Positions 33,487 to 43,267 of a DNA stretch of 64,000 bases are shown here, piece after piece. The translations under genes and the position numbers were made by a program. The DNA is from Azonexus fungiphilus (lineage in GTDB: Bacteria > Pseudomonadota > Gammaproteobacteria > Burkholderiales > Rhodocyclaceae). The stretch is taken from positions 267,958-331,957 of the forward strand of contig NZ_RBXP01000015.1 of assembly GCF_003634965.1 (NCBI RefSeq), read 5' to 3'. Position 1 is the stretch's first letter; every line of letters starts with the position of its first letter. The notes below the pieces were generated by a model that searched no databases, was not told the DNA's origin, and worked only from the letters and a program-made list of their open reading frames with translations.

Positions 33487-35727
33487 ATGATCCGTTGCCC
33501 CTCCCACAAGCCGGCCGTGATCCAGGCATCGATTGCATTGATGCTGCTGGTGAGCGGTGAGCTGGCGGTGGTCACGGGGTATTTTCCCGACTGGCTGGGC
33601 ATTGTCATCGGCATGGCAGTGGTTGCCTGGCTGGCCTGGCTGCAGCAGCAGCGCAACCAGAAAACGATTGATGAGCTCCAGCGGCATCGCCGGCAGCTGC
33701 GCGAGGCCCAGCGAGTTGCCCAGATCGGCAGTTGGGAACTCGATATCGTTAATCAGCACCTGCATTGGTCGGAGGAACTGTACCGGATCTTTGCCATCGA
33801 TCCGGCAGCCGGGCCGGGCGATTACCAGCGTTTTCTGCAGATGGTTCATCCGGACGATCGTGAGCGCGTCGATCAGGCTTACCGGCAGGCTTTCCGCAAT
33901 CGCCAGCCGTACGAGGTCGAGCACCGGTTGATCGTTGCCGGCGGCGGCAGCCGGCAGATCCGCGAGCGCGGCGAAACGATCTACGACGAGACCGGCAAGC
34001 CTTTGCGTACGATCGGGACGGCCCAGGACATCACCGATTTGCGGCGGATGGAGTCGCAGATGCAGCTCCTTGGCAGCGCCTTCCACCACAGCGGCGAGGC
34101 GATCATGATCACCGATCACGAAAACTGCATCGTCACCGTCAATCCGGCGTTTACCACTTTGACCGGCTATGGCCAGGACGAGGTGGTGGGGCGCAATCCG
34201 AGCATGTTGTCGGCGGGGCGCAGTTCGCCCGAGGATTACGAGAAGATGTGGAGTGCCATCCTCAGCAAGGGGTACTGGCAGGGCGAGGTCTGGGATCGGC
34301 GCAAGGATGGTGGTGTGTATCCGAAATGGCTGTCGATTTCGGTGATGCGCGACGACGAGGGCGGCATCCGCTATCACATTGCGCATTTCACCGATGTTTC
34401 CTCGGAGCGGGCAACCGAGGCCAAGCTGCACTACATGGCGCACCACGACATGTTGACCGGGCTGAACAACCGTTTCAGCCTGAAGGACAGGCTCGAGCAT
34501 GCGCTGGCGGTGGCGCGCCGTGAATCCGGACGGGTGGCGCTGATGTTCATCGATCTCGACCGTTTCAAGGTGATCAACGACACGCTCGGGCATCACGTCG
34601 GCGACGAACTGCTGATCCACGTCAGTCGCCGCTTGCGCAGCTGCGTGCGCGAGAGTGATCTGGTCGCCCGGCTGGGTGGTGATGAATTCGTCGTCATGCT
34701 CAGCGGCATCGAGCATTCGAGTTCGGTGGCGATGGTCGCCGAGAAGCTGGTGATGCGCGTCGCCGAGCCTTATTCGGTCGGTGCGCATACGCTATACACG
34801 ACGCCGAGCATCGGCATCGCCATCTATCCGATGGATGGCGCCGACGGCGAGACCCTGATGAAGAATGCCGATGCGGCGATGTATCACGCGAAATCGGCGG
34901 GCCGCAACAATTTCCAGTTCTTCGATCCGAAGATGAACGAAGCCGCGCTCGAGCGGCTCGGCATCGAACATGCGCTGCGGTTGGCGCTCGGGCGCGACGA
35001 GTTCCGGCTGCACTACCAGCCGGTCATCGATGTCCGCAGCGGCAGGGTTTCCAGTGTCGAGGCCCTGATTCGCTGGCAGCACCCGGAGCGCGGGCTGGTC
35101 GGTCCGGGCATGTTCATCGCGGTGGCCGAGGAAACCGGCCTGATCCAGCCGATCGGCGACTGGGTGATCTGGAATGCCGCACGACAACTGGCCGAATTCC
35201 GGGCGGCAGGAATCGCCGACGTGCGCATGGCGATCAACATCTCGGCGATCCAGATGCGCAACAGCGATCTGTCGGTGCTGGCCAGCGGGATCATGGAAGC
35301 CTATTCGCTGCGGCCGGGCGACCTGATCTTCGAGATCACCGAATCGGTGGCGATGGAGCACCCCGACGAAACCATCCGCGTGCTCGACCGCCTGCGCGGC
35401 ATGGGCGTCAAGGTTGCCCTCGACGATTTCGGCACCGGCTATTCGTCGCTGGCCTACCTGCGCATGTTTGCCCTCGACAAGCTCAAGCTGGATCGCTCCT
35501 TTGTCGTCGAGATCGGCCAGGATGTCGATGGTCAGGTGATCTGCGACGCGACCATCGGACTCGCCCGCAATCTCGGCCTGACCCTGGTCGCCGAGGGCGT
35601 CGAAACCGAGGCCCAGCTCGAGTATCTCAAGGCGCGGGGCTGCGAGCTGGTTCAGGGTTACTATTTCAGCCGCCCCTTGCCGGCCGGGCAGGTGGTCGAT
35701 TTCATCCGTAGCCGCAACGGCGGGTAG
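33487..35727 (+). CDS. Membrane-anchored PAS-PAS-GGDEF-EAL cyclic di-GMP enzyme
   Basis: 746 residues. Two N-terminal hydrophobic segments (about 10-55) are followed by two PAS/PAC domains (about 70-200 and 200-320), one showing AQIGSWELDIVNQHLHWSEELYRIF. The GGDEF domain (about 325-480) has an intact RLGGDEF. The EAL domain (about 500-740) keeps EALIRW, NISA, EITES, DDFGTGYSS and EGVETEAQ. Both diguanylate cyclase and phosphodiesterase sites look functional. A start 54 bases upstream is possible. The signal sensed is unknown. Confidence 0.9.
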   Translation: MIRCPSHKPAVIQASIALMLLVSGELAVVTGYFPDWLGIVIGMAVVAWLAWLQQQRNQKTIDELQRHRRQLREAQRVAQIGSWELDIVNQHLHWSEELYRIFAIDPAAGPGDYQRFLQMVHPDDRERVDQAYRQAFRNRQPYEVEHRLIVAGGGSRQIRERGETIYDETGKPLRTIGTAQDITDLRRMESQMQLLGSAFHHSGEAIMITDHENCIVTVNPAFTTLTGYGQDEVVGRNPSMLSAGRSSPEDYEKMWSAILSKGYWQGEVWDRRKDGGVYPKWLSISVMRDDEGGIRYHIAHFTDVSSERATEAKLHYMAHHDMLTGLNNRFSLKDRLEHALAVARRESGRVALMFIDLDRFKVINDTLGHHVGDELLIHVSRRLRSCVRESDLVARLGGDEFVVMLSGIEHSSSVAMVAEKLVMRVAEPYSVGAHTLYTTPSIGIAIYPMDGADGETLMKNADAAMYHAKSAGRNNFQFFDPKMNEAALERLGIEHALRLALGRDEFRLHYQPVIDVRSGRVSSVEALIRWQHPERGLVGPGMFIAVAEETGLIQPIGDWVIWNAARQLAEFRAAGIADVRMAINISAIQMRNSDLSVLASGIMEAYSLRPGDLIFEITESVAMEHPDETIRVLDRLRGMGVKVALDDFGTGYSSLAYLRMFALDKLKLDRSFVVEIGQDVDGQVICDATIGLARNLGLTLVAEGVETEAQLEYLKARGCELVQGYYFSRPLPAGQVVDFIRSRNGG

Positions 35728-35792
35728 GGCGGCCTAGCCCTCGGGTTTTCCCCAGCGACAAAATGCTTGCCAAGCCACGGTCCTTTTCTTAT

Positions 35793-35814
35793 GATTCAAA
35801 CGAACGTATGAATC
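35793..35814. promoter_or_regulatory. Putative operator of the TetR regulator (site 1)
   Basis: Inverted repeat GATTCAAACG, AA, CGTATGAATC: 10-bp arms with one mismatch, 13 bases before the TetR start codon. A closely related palindrome precedes the FadN-type operon at 49963-49984. Confidence 0.65.
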
Positions 35815-35827
35815 ACCTTGAGGCACC

Positions 35828-36517
35828 ATGGCTGAAATCCGCAATGCTGACACCCGCGAACGCATCCTCGACGCCGCCGAGCGCCTGTTCATGGCCTATG
35901 GCTACGACGGCACGTCGATGCGCCAGATTACCGGCGAGGCCGGGGTCAATCTGGCCGCCGTCAATTACCACTTCGGCTCCAAGGAAGCGCTGATCCAGGA
36001 AGTCTTCCGGCGCCGTCTCGACTGGCTGAACGAAGAGCGCATGCGCGTCCTCGACCGCCACGAAGCCGAGGCTGGCGGCCAGCCGGTCAAGCCATCTTTG
36101 ATCGTCGATGCCTTCTTCGGCACGCTGCTGCGCATGGCCGAGGACGAGGCGCGCGGCGGCATGACCTTCCTGCGCCTGCTCGGGCGCACCCTGACCGAGC
36201 CGTCGGAGTTCATCCGTGCCTTCCTCGCCCACGAATACAAGACGGTGATGGACCGCTTCAAGGAAGCGCTGTTCCGTGCCCTGCCGGAAGTACCCAAGGC
36301 CGAGATCGTCTGGCGCTTCCACTTCATGCTTGGCGCCACCTCCTACGCCATCGCCGGCACCGACGCATTGCGCCTGGTTACCGACTGGCAGATCGAGGAG
36401 GAGGATTCGGTGGACCGGCTCGATCGCCTGGTGCCGCGACTGATGTCCTTCCTGCTCGGCGGCCTGCGCGCGCCGCTGCCGCAATTCGCTGCCCCGGTCA
36501 CGGTCGACCGTGGCTGA
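35828..36517 (+). CDS. TetR-family regulator of fatty-acid degradation (PsrA/FadR-TetR type)
   Basis: 229 residues. The N-terminal helix-turn-helix (about 8-55) reads TRERILDAAERLFMAYGYDGTSMRQITGEAGVNLAAVNYHFGSKEALI. The C-terminal ligand domain resembles that of PsrA-like regulators. A palindrome immediately upstream suggests autoregulation, and the acyl-CoA dehydrogenase gene follows after 38 bases. The ligand is probably a long-chain acyl-CoA or fatty acid (inference). The last residues, VTVDRG, are encoded by a copy of the dispersed palindrome motif, which overlaps the 3' end. Confidence 0.85.
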   Translation: MAEIRNADTRERILDAAERLFMAYGYDGTSMRQITGEAGVNLAAVNYHFGSKEALIQEVFRRRLDWLNEERMRVLDRHEAEAGGQPVKPSLIVDAFFGTLLRMAEDEARGGMTFLRLLGRTLTEPSEFIRAFLAHEYKTVMDRFKEALFRALPEVPKAEIVWRFHFMLGATSYAIAGTDALRLVTDWQIEEEDSVDRLDRLVPRLMSFLLGGLRAPLPQFAAPVTVDRG

Positions 36518-36529
36518 ACGACAAAAACC
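36500..36529 (+). repeat. Dispersed palindrome/A-tract motif, copy at the TetR-fadE junction
   Basis: ACGGTCGACCGT, 11-nt spacer GGCTGAACGAC, AAAAACC. The left part encodes the TetR C-terminus; the rest lies in the 38-bp gap before fadE. Confidence 0.75.
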
Positions 36530-36555
36530 AACAGATCAAGAATCAGGAGACATGC

Positions 36556-38910
36556 ATGTTCGATAACACCATCCCTCTGCTCGGGGTACTTGCCCTGGTG
36601 GCTTTGGCCGGGTTGCTCACGCTGCGGCCGCTGCGCCGCGCCGTGCTCACCCGGTCCATTTTTTCCGCCTACCGCAAGGTTCTGCCGCAGATGTCCGACA
36701 CCGAGCGCGACGCGCTCGAAGCCGGCACCGTCTGGTGGGAGGGGGAGCTTTTCCAGGGCAAGCCCGACTGGCGGAAGCTGCATGCCTACCCGGTGCCGAC
36801 GCTGACCGCCGAGGAGCAATCCTTCCTCGACAAGGAATGCGAGGAAGCCTGCCGTCTGGTCGACGACTGGAAAGTCACCCACGAACTCTACGACCTGCCG
36901 CACGAAGCCTGGCGCTACATCAAGGACAAGGGCTTCCTCGGCATGATCATCCCGAAGAAGTACGGCGGCCTGGAGTTCTCGGCCTACGCCCATTCGCAGG
37001 TGGTGACCAAGCTGTCGACGCGTTCCTCCGCGCTGTCGGTGTCGGTGATGGTGCCGAACTCGCTCGGCCCGGCCGAACTGCTGCTGCACTACGGCACCGA
37101 GGAGCAGAAGAACCACTACCTGCCGCGCCTGGCCAAGGGCATCGAGGTGCCGGCCTTCGCGCTGACCAGCCCATGGGCGGGGTCGGATGCGGCATCGATC
37201 CCGGATAGCGGTGTCGTCTGCAAGGGCATCTATCAGGGCAAGGAAGTGCTCGGCATGCGCGTCTCCTGGGACAAGCGCTACATCACGCTGGCCCCGGTGT
37301 GCACGGTGTTCGGCCTGGCCTTCCACCTCTACGATCCGGACGGTCTGCTCGGCGACAAGAAGCACATCGGCATCACCTGCGCGCTGGTGCCCTACGATCA
37401 TCCGGGCGTCGATACCGGTCGCCGCCACTTCCCGCTCAACGCCATGTTCATGAACGGGCCGACGCGCGGCAAGGAAGTTTTCATGCCGCTCGACTTCATC
37501 ATCGGCGGCCCGGCGATGGCCGGGCAGGGCTGGCGCATGCTGATGGAGTGCCTGGCGGCCGGGCGTTCGATCTCGCTGCCCTCGTCGAACACCGGCATGG
37601 CGCAGATGACGGCGCGTGCCGTCGGCGGTTACGCCCGTGTCCGTTCGCAGTTCAAGATGGCGGTCGGGAAGTTCGAGGGCGTCGAGGAAGCGCTGACCCG
37701 CATCGGTGCCTACACCTACATGATGGACGCGGTGCGCAAGATGACCGCCGGCGCCGTCGATCTCGGCGAGAAGCCGTCGGTGGTTTCGGCGATCGCCAAG
37801 TACCACGTCACCGAACGTGCCCGCGTCGTCGTCAATGACGGCATGGACGTCATCGGCGGCAAGGGCATCTGCCTTGGCCCGTCGAACTTCCTCGGCCGCG
37901 CCTACCAGCAGATTCCGGTGGCGATCACCGTCGAGGGCGCCAACATCCTGACCCGTTCGCTGATCATCTTCGGTCAGGGGGCGATCCGCTGCCATCCGTA
38001 TTTGTTGCCGGAAATGCGCGCTGCGCAGAATCCGGACGTCCGTCAGGGGCTGGTCGATTTTGACCGGGCGCTGTTCGGCCACATCGGCTTCACCGTGAAG
38101 AACGGCTGGCGCGCTTTCCGCCAGGGCTTGACCGGCTCGCACTTCGTCACGGTCAACACCGACGTGGCGCCGGAAATGAAGCGCTACTACCAGCAACTGA
38201 CGCGCTTCTCTGCGGCCTTTGCCTTCCTCTCCGATGTCTCGCTGCTGGTCCTCGGCGGCAGCGTCAAGCGCCGCGAAAAACTGTCGGCGCGCCTCGGCGA
38301 CATCCTGGCGCAGATGTACCTGATCTCCTGCACGCTCAAGCGTTACGAGGCCGAAGGCCGCAAGAAGGAAGACGCGCCGCTCGCCCACTGGGCGATCTGG
38401 GACGCGATGTACAAGGCGCAGCAAGCCTTCGACGGCGTCATCGCCAACTTCCCGGTGCGCTTCATCGCCGCCGTGGTCAATCGCCTGATCTTCCCCTGGG
38501 GCCATCCCTATGTCGTGCCCTCCGACGAGGTCGGCCATCAGGTGGCGAAGGCGCTGATCGCGCCGTCGGCCACGCGTGACCGGCTGACCGCCGAGTGCTA
38601 CCTGCCGTTGCAGGAAAACGAACCGGTCGGCGCCATCGAACTGGCACTGAAGGCAACGCTGGAAGCCGAGCAGATCGAGGCCAAGATCCGCGCTGCCGAA
38701 AAGGACGGCCGCTTCGACGGCAATCCGCAGGCCAATGTCCGCGACATCGCCATCGTCGCCTTCGAGGCGGGCGTCATCAACGCCGCCGAATACGAGGTGA
38801 TGAAGCGACGCAACCACCTGCGCGACATCGTCGTCCGTGTCGATGACTTCCCCTTCGACTACGGCGTGGCCACGGCCAACAAGCCGGCTGACGACCGGAT
38901 GGCGGCCTGA
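36556..38910 (+). CDS. fadE: Acyl-CoA dehydrogenase FadE
   Basis: 784 residues, the long FadE type rather than the 390-residue mitochondrial type. It introduces the trans-2 double bond in beta-oxidation. An N-terminal hydrophobic segment (about 5-30) probably anchors it to the inner membrane. The ACAD core shows DKGFLGMIIPKKYGGLEFSAYAHSQ, ALTSPWAGSDA and an active-site region around VAITVEGANILTRSL, where the glutamate is the likely catalytic base. The C-terminal 250 residues form the FadE-specific extension (DUF1974 type). First structural gene after the TetR regulator. Confidence 0.94.
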   Translation: MFDNTIPLLGVLALVALAGLLTLRPLRRAVLTRSIFSAYRKVLPQMSDTERDALEAGTVWWEGELFQGKPDWRKLHAYPVPTLTAEEQSFLDKECEEACRLVDDWKVTHELYDLPHEAWRYIKDKGFLGMIIPKKYGGLEFSAYAHSQVVTKLSTRSSALSVSVMVPNSLGPAELLLHYGTEEQKNHYLPRLAKGIEVPAFALTSPWAGSDAASIPDSGVVCKGIYQGKEVLGMRVSWDKRYITLAPVCTVFGLAFHLYDPDGLLGDKKHIGITCALVPYDHPGVDTGRRHFPLNAMFMNGPTRGKEVFMPLDFIIGGPAMAGQGWRMLMECLAAGRSISLPSSNTGMAQMTARAVGGYARVRSQFKMAVGKFEGVEEALTRIGAYTYMMDAVRKMTAGAVDLGEKPSVVSAIAKYHVTERARVVVNDGMDVIGGKGICLGPSNFLGRAYQQIPVAITVEGANILTRSLIIFGQGAIRCHPYLLPEMRAAQNPDVRQGLVDFDRALFGHIGFTVKNGWRAFRQGLTGSHFVTVNTDVAPEMKRYYQQLTRFSAAFAFLSDVSLLVLGGSVKRREKLSARLGDILAQMYLISCTLKRYEAEGRKKEDAPLAHWAIWDAMYKAQQAFDGVIANFPVRFIAAVVNRLIFPWGHPYVVPSDEVGHQVAKALIAPSATRDRLTAECYLPLQENEPVGAIELALKATLEAEQIEAKIRAAEKDGRFDGNPQANVRDIAIVAFEAGVINAAEYEVMKRRNHLRDIVVRVDDFPFDYGVATANKPADDRMAA

Positions 38911-38912
38911 TC

Positions 38913-40199
38913 ATGGGCAAGACGATCTACGTGGTGGACGGCGCCCGCACGCCGTTCCTGAAAGCGCAGAAGGGCCTCGGGCCGTTCGCCGCCTCCGACC
39001 TGGCGACCCAGGCCGGCCGCGCCTTGCTGTTGCGTCAGCCCTTCCTGCCGTCCGATCTCGACGAGGTCATCCTCGGCTGCGCCGCACCGTCGCCGGACGA
39101 GACCAACATCGGCCGCATGGTTGCGCTGCGTCTCGGTTGCGGCAAGAAGGTGCCGGGCTGGACGGTGATGCGCAACTGCGCCTCCGGCATGCAGGCCATC
39201 GACTCGGCCATCGCCAACATCCAGTGCGGCCGTGCCAATCTGGTGCTGGCCGGCGGCGTCGATGCCCTGTCGCGGGCGCCGCTGCTTTATTCGGACACGA
39301 TGGTGCGCTGGTTTGCCGGCATGATGGGCATGCGCACGGTCAACCAGAAAATCGGGCATTTTTTGAAACTGCGCCCGGCAGCGCTGCTGTCGCCGGTGAT
39401 CGGCCTGATGAAGGGGCTGACCGATCCGGTCGTCGGCCTGTTGATGGGGCAGACGGCGGAAAACCTGGCCTGGAAGTTCGGCATCGACCGCAAGCAGATG
39501 GACGAATTCGCCGTGCGCAGCCATCAGCGCGCCATCGCCGCCCGCGATGCCGGCCATCTCGGCGAGATCGTGCCGCTGGTCGATGGCAACGGCAAGGTCT
39601 ATGCCGAGGACGACGGCGTGCGCGCCGATGCGACGCTGGCCGGGATGGCCAAGCCGAGTCCGTTCTTCGACAAGAAATACGGCAACATCACCGCCGCCAA
39701 CAGTTCGCAGATCACCGACGGCGCTGCCTGGCTGATCCTGGCCTCGGAAGAGGCCGTCGAGAAATGGGGCTTGCAGCCGCTCGGCAAGATCGTCGATAGC
39801 CAGTGGTCAGGACTCGAGCCGGAGCAGATGGGCCTCGGCCCGGTGCATGCCTCGACGCCGATCCTGCAGCGCCACGGTCTGCAGCTTTCGGACATCGACT
39901 ACTGGGAACTCAACGAAGCCTTCGCCGCGCAGGTGCTCGGCTGCCAGGCGGCGTGGAACGACGAGGCCTACTGCCGCGAGCAGCTCGGTCTCGACGGCGC
40001 CCTGGGCAGCATTCCCGAGGATCGGCTCAACGTCGATGGCGGTGCGGTTTCGATCGGCCATCCGGTCGGCGCTTCGGGCGCGCGCATCGTCCTGCACCTG
40101 CTGCATGTGCTGCGCCGCAACCGTGCCCGGCGCGGTGTCGCGACCATCTGCATCGGCGGCGGCCTGGGTGGCGCGATGCTGGTCGAGGCCGGGAACTGA
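38913..40199 (+). CDS. Acetyl-CoA acyltransferase (thiolase, FadI-like)
   Basis: 428 residues. It cleaves 3-ketoacyl-CoA with CoA. The nucleophile is Cys89 (RNCASGMQ), with the base in GHPVGASGAR and the second cysteine in CIGGGLGGA. The ATG follows the fadE stop by two bases. It probably works with the FadJ-type multienzyme two genes downstream. It is longer than FadA-type thiolases because of an insertion around 130-190, as in FadI. Confidence 0.92.
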   Translation: MGKTIYVVDGARTPFLKAQKGLGPFAASDLATQAGRALLLRQPFLPSDLDEVILGCAAPSPDETNIGRMVALRLGCGKKVPGWTVMRNCASGMQAIDSAIANIQCGRANLVLAGGVDALSRAPLLYSDTMVRWFAGMMGMRTVNQKIGHFLKLRPAALLSPVIGLMKGLTDPVVGLLMGQTAENLAWKFGIDRKQMDEFAVRSHQRAIAARDAGHLGEIVPLVDGNGKVYAEDDGVRADATLAGMAKPSPFFDKKYGNITAANSSQITDGAAWLILASEEAVEKWGLQPLGKIVDSQWSGLEPEQMGLGPVHASTPILQRHGLQLSDIDYWELNEAFAAQVLGCQAAWNDEAYCREQLGLDGALGSIPEDRLNVDGGAVSIGHPVGASGARIVLHLLHVLRRNRARRGVATICIGGGLGGAMLVEAGN

Positions 40200-40200
40200 G

Positions 40201-41145
40201 ATGCGCATCGGTATCGTCGTCGACTCGGCCTGCGATCTGCCGCGCGATTTCATCGACCGGCACGATGTCCAGGTGATGCCGATCACGCTGCGCATCGGCA
40301 GCCGGCTGGTCGAGGACCGGCGCGATCCGGCCGAGACGCAGGATTTCTACGTCCGTCATCTGGATCGCGGCAGCGACGATTACGCCGAGTCGATCCCCTA
40401 TACGCCGGCGCAGATCGAGGAACTCTTCCTCGGCCGGCTGGTGCTCGACTACGACTACGTTTTCTGCCTGAGCATCACCGCCACCCGCAGCCCGATCTTC
40501 GATCACGCCATGCTTGCCTCGCGCAGCATCCTCGGCAAGTACCGGCAGATTCGCCGGCAGGCCGGCGTTCCCGAGCGTTTCGGGCTGGCCGTGCTGTCCA
40601 CGCGCAACCTGTTCACCGGCCAGGCCGTACCGGTCGCCGAGGCGGTCCGGCTGATCGGCGCGGGCGGTACGCCGAGCGAGATCGGTGCCCGCCTGAAAAA
40701 GCTGATCGACGACACCCACACCTATCTGGTGCCGGCCAACCTCGACCACATCTACAAGCGGGCCTCGAAGAAGGGCGATACCAGCCTCGGCTGGAGCGCC
40801 TACACGCTCGGCACCTGGCTCGACCTGAAGCCGCTGCTGCATTGCCGCCAGGACGTGACGACCACGGTCGACAAGGTGCGCGGCTTCGAAACCGGCGCCG
40901 CCAACCTGTTCGAGCGTGCCGCCAAGCAGATCGAGCTCGGTCTCGACGCGCCCTGGCTGTGCATCAGTTACGGCGGCCCGCTCGAGCGGATCGGCATGTT
41001 GCCTGGCTACGACCGCCTGCTGCGCGTCGCGCTCAACCACGGCGTCGAGATCCTGTGTTCGCCGATGAGCAAGACGGCCGCGGTCAATGTCGGTCCCGGC
41101 GCGCTGTCGCTGGCGTTTTCCGCCGCCAGCCACCGGATTCAATGA
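40201..41145 (+). CDS. DegV-family fatty-acid-binding protein
   Basis: 314 residues. The DegV fold is shown by IGIVVDSACDLPRDFIDRHDVQVMPITLRIG, the middle FCLSITATRSPIFDHA and the C-terminal CISYGGPLERIGM. DegV/FakB proteins bind fatty acids in a tunnel and present them to the kinase FakA in Firmicutes. No fakA partner is seen here, so its role inside a beta-oxidation operon may be fatty-acid delivery (inference). The start lies one base after the thiolase stop. Confidence 0.88.
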   Translation: MRIGIVVDSACDLPRDFIDRHDVQVMPITLRIGSRLVEDRRDPAETQDFYVRHLDRGSDDYAESIPYTPAQIEELFLGRLVLDYDYVFCLSITATRSPIFDHAMLASRSILGKYRQIRRQAGVPERFGLAVLSTRNLFTGQAVPVAEAVRLIGAGGTPSEIGARLKKLIDDTHTYLVPANLDHIYKRASKKGDTSLGWSAYTLGTWLDLKPLLHCRQDVTTTVDKVRGFETGAANLFERAAKQIELGLDAPWLCISYGGPLERIGMLPGYDRLLRVALNHGVEILCSPMSKTAAVNVGPGALSLAFSAASHRIQ

Positions 41146-41156
41146 AAGCGAGAGTG

Positions 41157-43073
41157 ATGAATCAACAACTGCAACACTGGCAGGTTTCGATCGACAAGGA
41201 CGGCGTCGCCGTCGCCGTGCTCGACCGCGCCGGCGAATCGACCAACGCGCTGTCGGCGGCGCTGATGGCCGAACTCGCGCAGATCCTCGACCAGTTCGAC
41301 CTGTATCCGCCCAAGGGCCTGATCTTCCGTTCGGCCAAGCCGGCCGGTTTCATCGCCGGCGCCGACATCGGCGAATTTGCCCAGCTCGACACCCCGGAAA
41401 AGGGCAGGGCGCTGGTTGCGCGCGGCTGGGACCTGTTCAACCGGCTGGCGGCGGTCAAATACCCGACGCTGGCACTGGTCCGCGGTCACTGCCTGGGCGG
41501 TGGTCTCGAACTGGCGCTGGCCTGCCGCTACATCCTCGCGGTCGATGAGCCGGGCACCAAGCTGGCGCTGCCGGAAGTCATGCTCGGCATCTTCCCCGGC
41601 TGGGGAGGCATGCTGCGTCTGCCGCAGCGGGTCGGTCCGGCGGCGGCGCTCGACCTGATGCTCACCGGCAAGTCGCTCGACGCCAAGCGGGCGCGCAACC
41701 TGGGGCTGGCCGACGAATGCGTGCCGCCGCGCGTGATGGAAATGGCCGCGCACAAGCTGCTGCTGTCGAACCGTCCGCGCCGCCCGCTGCCCTTCGTGCA
41801 GAAGCTGCTGGCCGGCCCGCTGAAAGCGGTCGTCGCCAACGGCGCGCGCAAGCAGGTGGCCAAGAAGGCGCGTCCGGAACACTATCCGGCGCCGTACGCG
41901 ATCATCGACCTGTGGCAGAAGCACGGCGGCAACGCGCTGGCGGCGCCGGCCGTTGTCGACCGCATCATCCAGTCACCGACGGCGAAGAACCTGCTGCGCG
42001 TCTTCCATCTGCAGGAACGCCTGAAGGGCTTCGGCAAGGACGGCGATTTCGTCGCGCAACACGTGCATGTCGTCGGTGCCGGCGTCATGGGCGGCGACAT
42101 CGCCGCCTGGTGCGCGTTGCGCGGCCTGACGGTGACGCTGCAGGACCAGTCGGTCGAGCGCATCGCCCCGGCGATCAAGCGGGCGCATGCGCTGTTCAAG
42201 AAGAAGCTGCGCGATCCGCTGCGCGCCCGCGCCGCCTTCGACCGCCTGATTCCCGATCCGGCCGGCGCCGGCGCCGCCCGCGCCGATGTCGTCATCGAGG
42301 CGATTTTCGAGAACGTCGAGGCCAAGCACGTGCTGTTCCGCAGCCTCGAGCCGCGGCTGAAGCCGGGCGCCGTGCTTGCCACCAACACCTCCAGCCTGCG
42401 CCTGGAAGACCTGCGCACGGCGCTGGTCCGGCCGGAGCGCCTGGTCGGCATCCACTTCTTCAATCCGGTGGCGATGATGCCGCTGGTCGAGGTGGTCGAG
42501 GCCGCCGGTGCCGATCCGGCGATGGTTCGCGCCGCCTGCGCCTTCGTCAGGCAGATCGACAAGCTGCCGCTGCCGGTGAAGAGCGCGCCCGGCTTCCTGG
42601 TCAATGCGGTGCTTGCGCCCTACATGCTGGCGGCGATGCGCACGGTCGACGAGGGAATTTCGCCGGAAACGGTGGATGAAGCGATGCTCGCCTTCGGCAT
42701 GCCGATGGGACCGATCGAGTTGATCGATACCGTCGGCCTCGACATTGCCATGGCCGCCGGCGAGCAACTGGCCGGCGGCGCCGAAGCACCGCGTTGCCTG
42801 CTCGCCCGGGTCGAGCGCCAGCAGCTGGGCAAGAAATCCGGCCAGGGCTTCTACGCCTGGCAGGACGGCAAGCCGGTCAAGGCCGCCGCTGCCGCGGTAC
42901 CGCCCGGGCTGGCTGAAAAACTGGTCAAACCGCTGGTCGACCGTACCCAGGCGCTGGTGCGCGACGGCGTCATCGCCGATGCCGAGCTGGCCGATGCCGG
43001 CGTGATCTTCGGCACGGGGTTTGCCCCGTTCACCGGCGGGCCGCTGCGTCATGCGCAGCAAGGCGGTGCTTGA
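41157..43073 (+). CDS. FadJ-type enoyl-CoA hydratase / 3-hydroxyacyl-CoA dehydrogenase
   Basis: 638 residues from MNQQLQHWQVSIDKDGVAVAV; an ATG at 41142, overlapping the DegV stop, would add five residues. Domain order is crotonase first (about 1-200; FIAGADIGEF, RGHCLGGGLELALACRY) and then the Rossmann dehydrogenase (about 300-490; VHVVGAGVMGGDIAAW) and the C-terminal helical domain (PGFLVNAVLAPYM). This is the FadB/FadJ order. It catalyses hydration and NAD-dependent oxidation in beta-oxidation. Confidence 0.92.
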   Translation: MNQQLQHWQVSIDKDGVAVAVLDRAGESTNALSAALMAELAQILDQFDLYPPKGLIFRSAKPAGFIAGADIGEFAQLDTPEKGRALVARGWDLFNRLAAVKYPTLALVRGHCLGGGLELALACRYILAVDEPGTKLALPEVMLGIFPGWGGMLRLPQRVGPAAALDLMLTGKSLDAKRARNLGLADECVPPRVMEMAAHKLLLSNRPRRPLPFVQKLLAGPLKAVVANGARKQVAKKARPEHYPAPYAIIDLWQKHGGNALAAPAVVDRIIQSPTAKNLLRVFHLQERLKGFGKDGDFVAQHVHVVGAGVMGGDIAAWCALRGLTVTLQDQSVERIAPAIKRAHALFKKKLRDPLRARAAFDRLIPDPAGAGAARADVVIEAIFENVEAKHVLFRSLEPRLKPGAVLATNTSSLRLEDLRTALVRPERLVGIHFFNPVAMMPLVEVVEAAGADPAMVRAACAFVRQIDKLPLPVKSAPGFLVNAVLAPYMLAAMRTVDEGISPETVDEAMLAFGMPMGPIELIDTVGLDIAMAAGEQLAGGAEAPRCLLARVERQQLGKKSGQGFYAWQDGKPVKAAAAAVPPGLAEKLVKPLVDRTQALVRDGVIADAELADAGVIFGTGFAPFTGGPLRHAQQGGA

Positions 43074-43204
43074 ACCCGACGGCCGGCATCGCTTCCGGGA
43101 GGGAGGCCCGGGGCAGGGTGGCAGTCGCCGGAGGAGAGGATTATTGTTGCACCTTGATGCCGACGTCAGATCGGCAAAGACTTGGCCGGGAAACCGGGAT
43201 GATC

Positions 43205-43224
43205 GTAGTCAAACGTTGTTGAGA
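43205..43224. promoter_or_regulatory. Candidate weak operator upstream of the envelope module
   Basis: GTCAAACGTTGTTGAG shares the half-site TCAAACGTT with the two stronger TetR-type palindromes, but the right arm is one base short. It lies about 45 bases before the DUF1302 gene. Confidence 0.3.
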
Positions 43225-43267
43225 CAGGGCCGGTTCCACCGGTCAAACCACCAGGAGGAGATATAGG

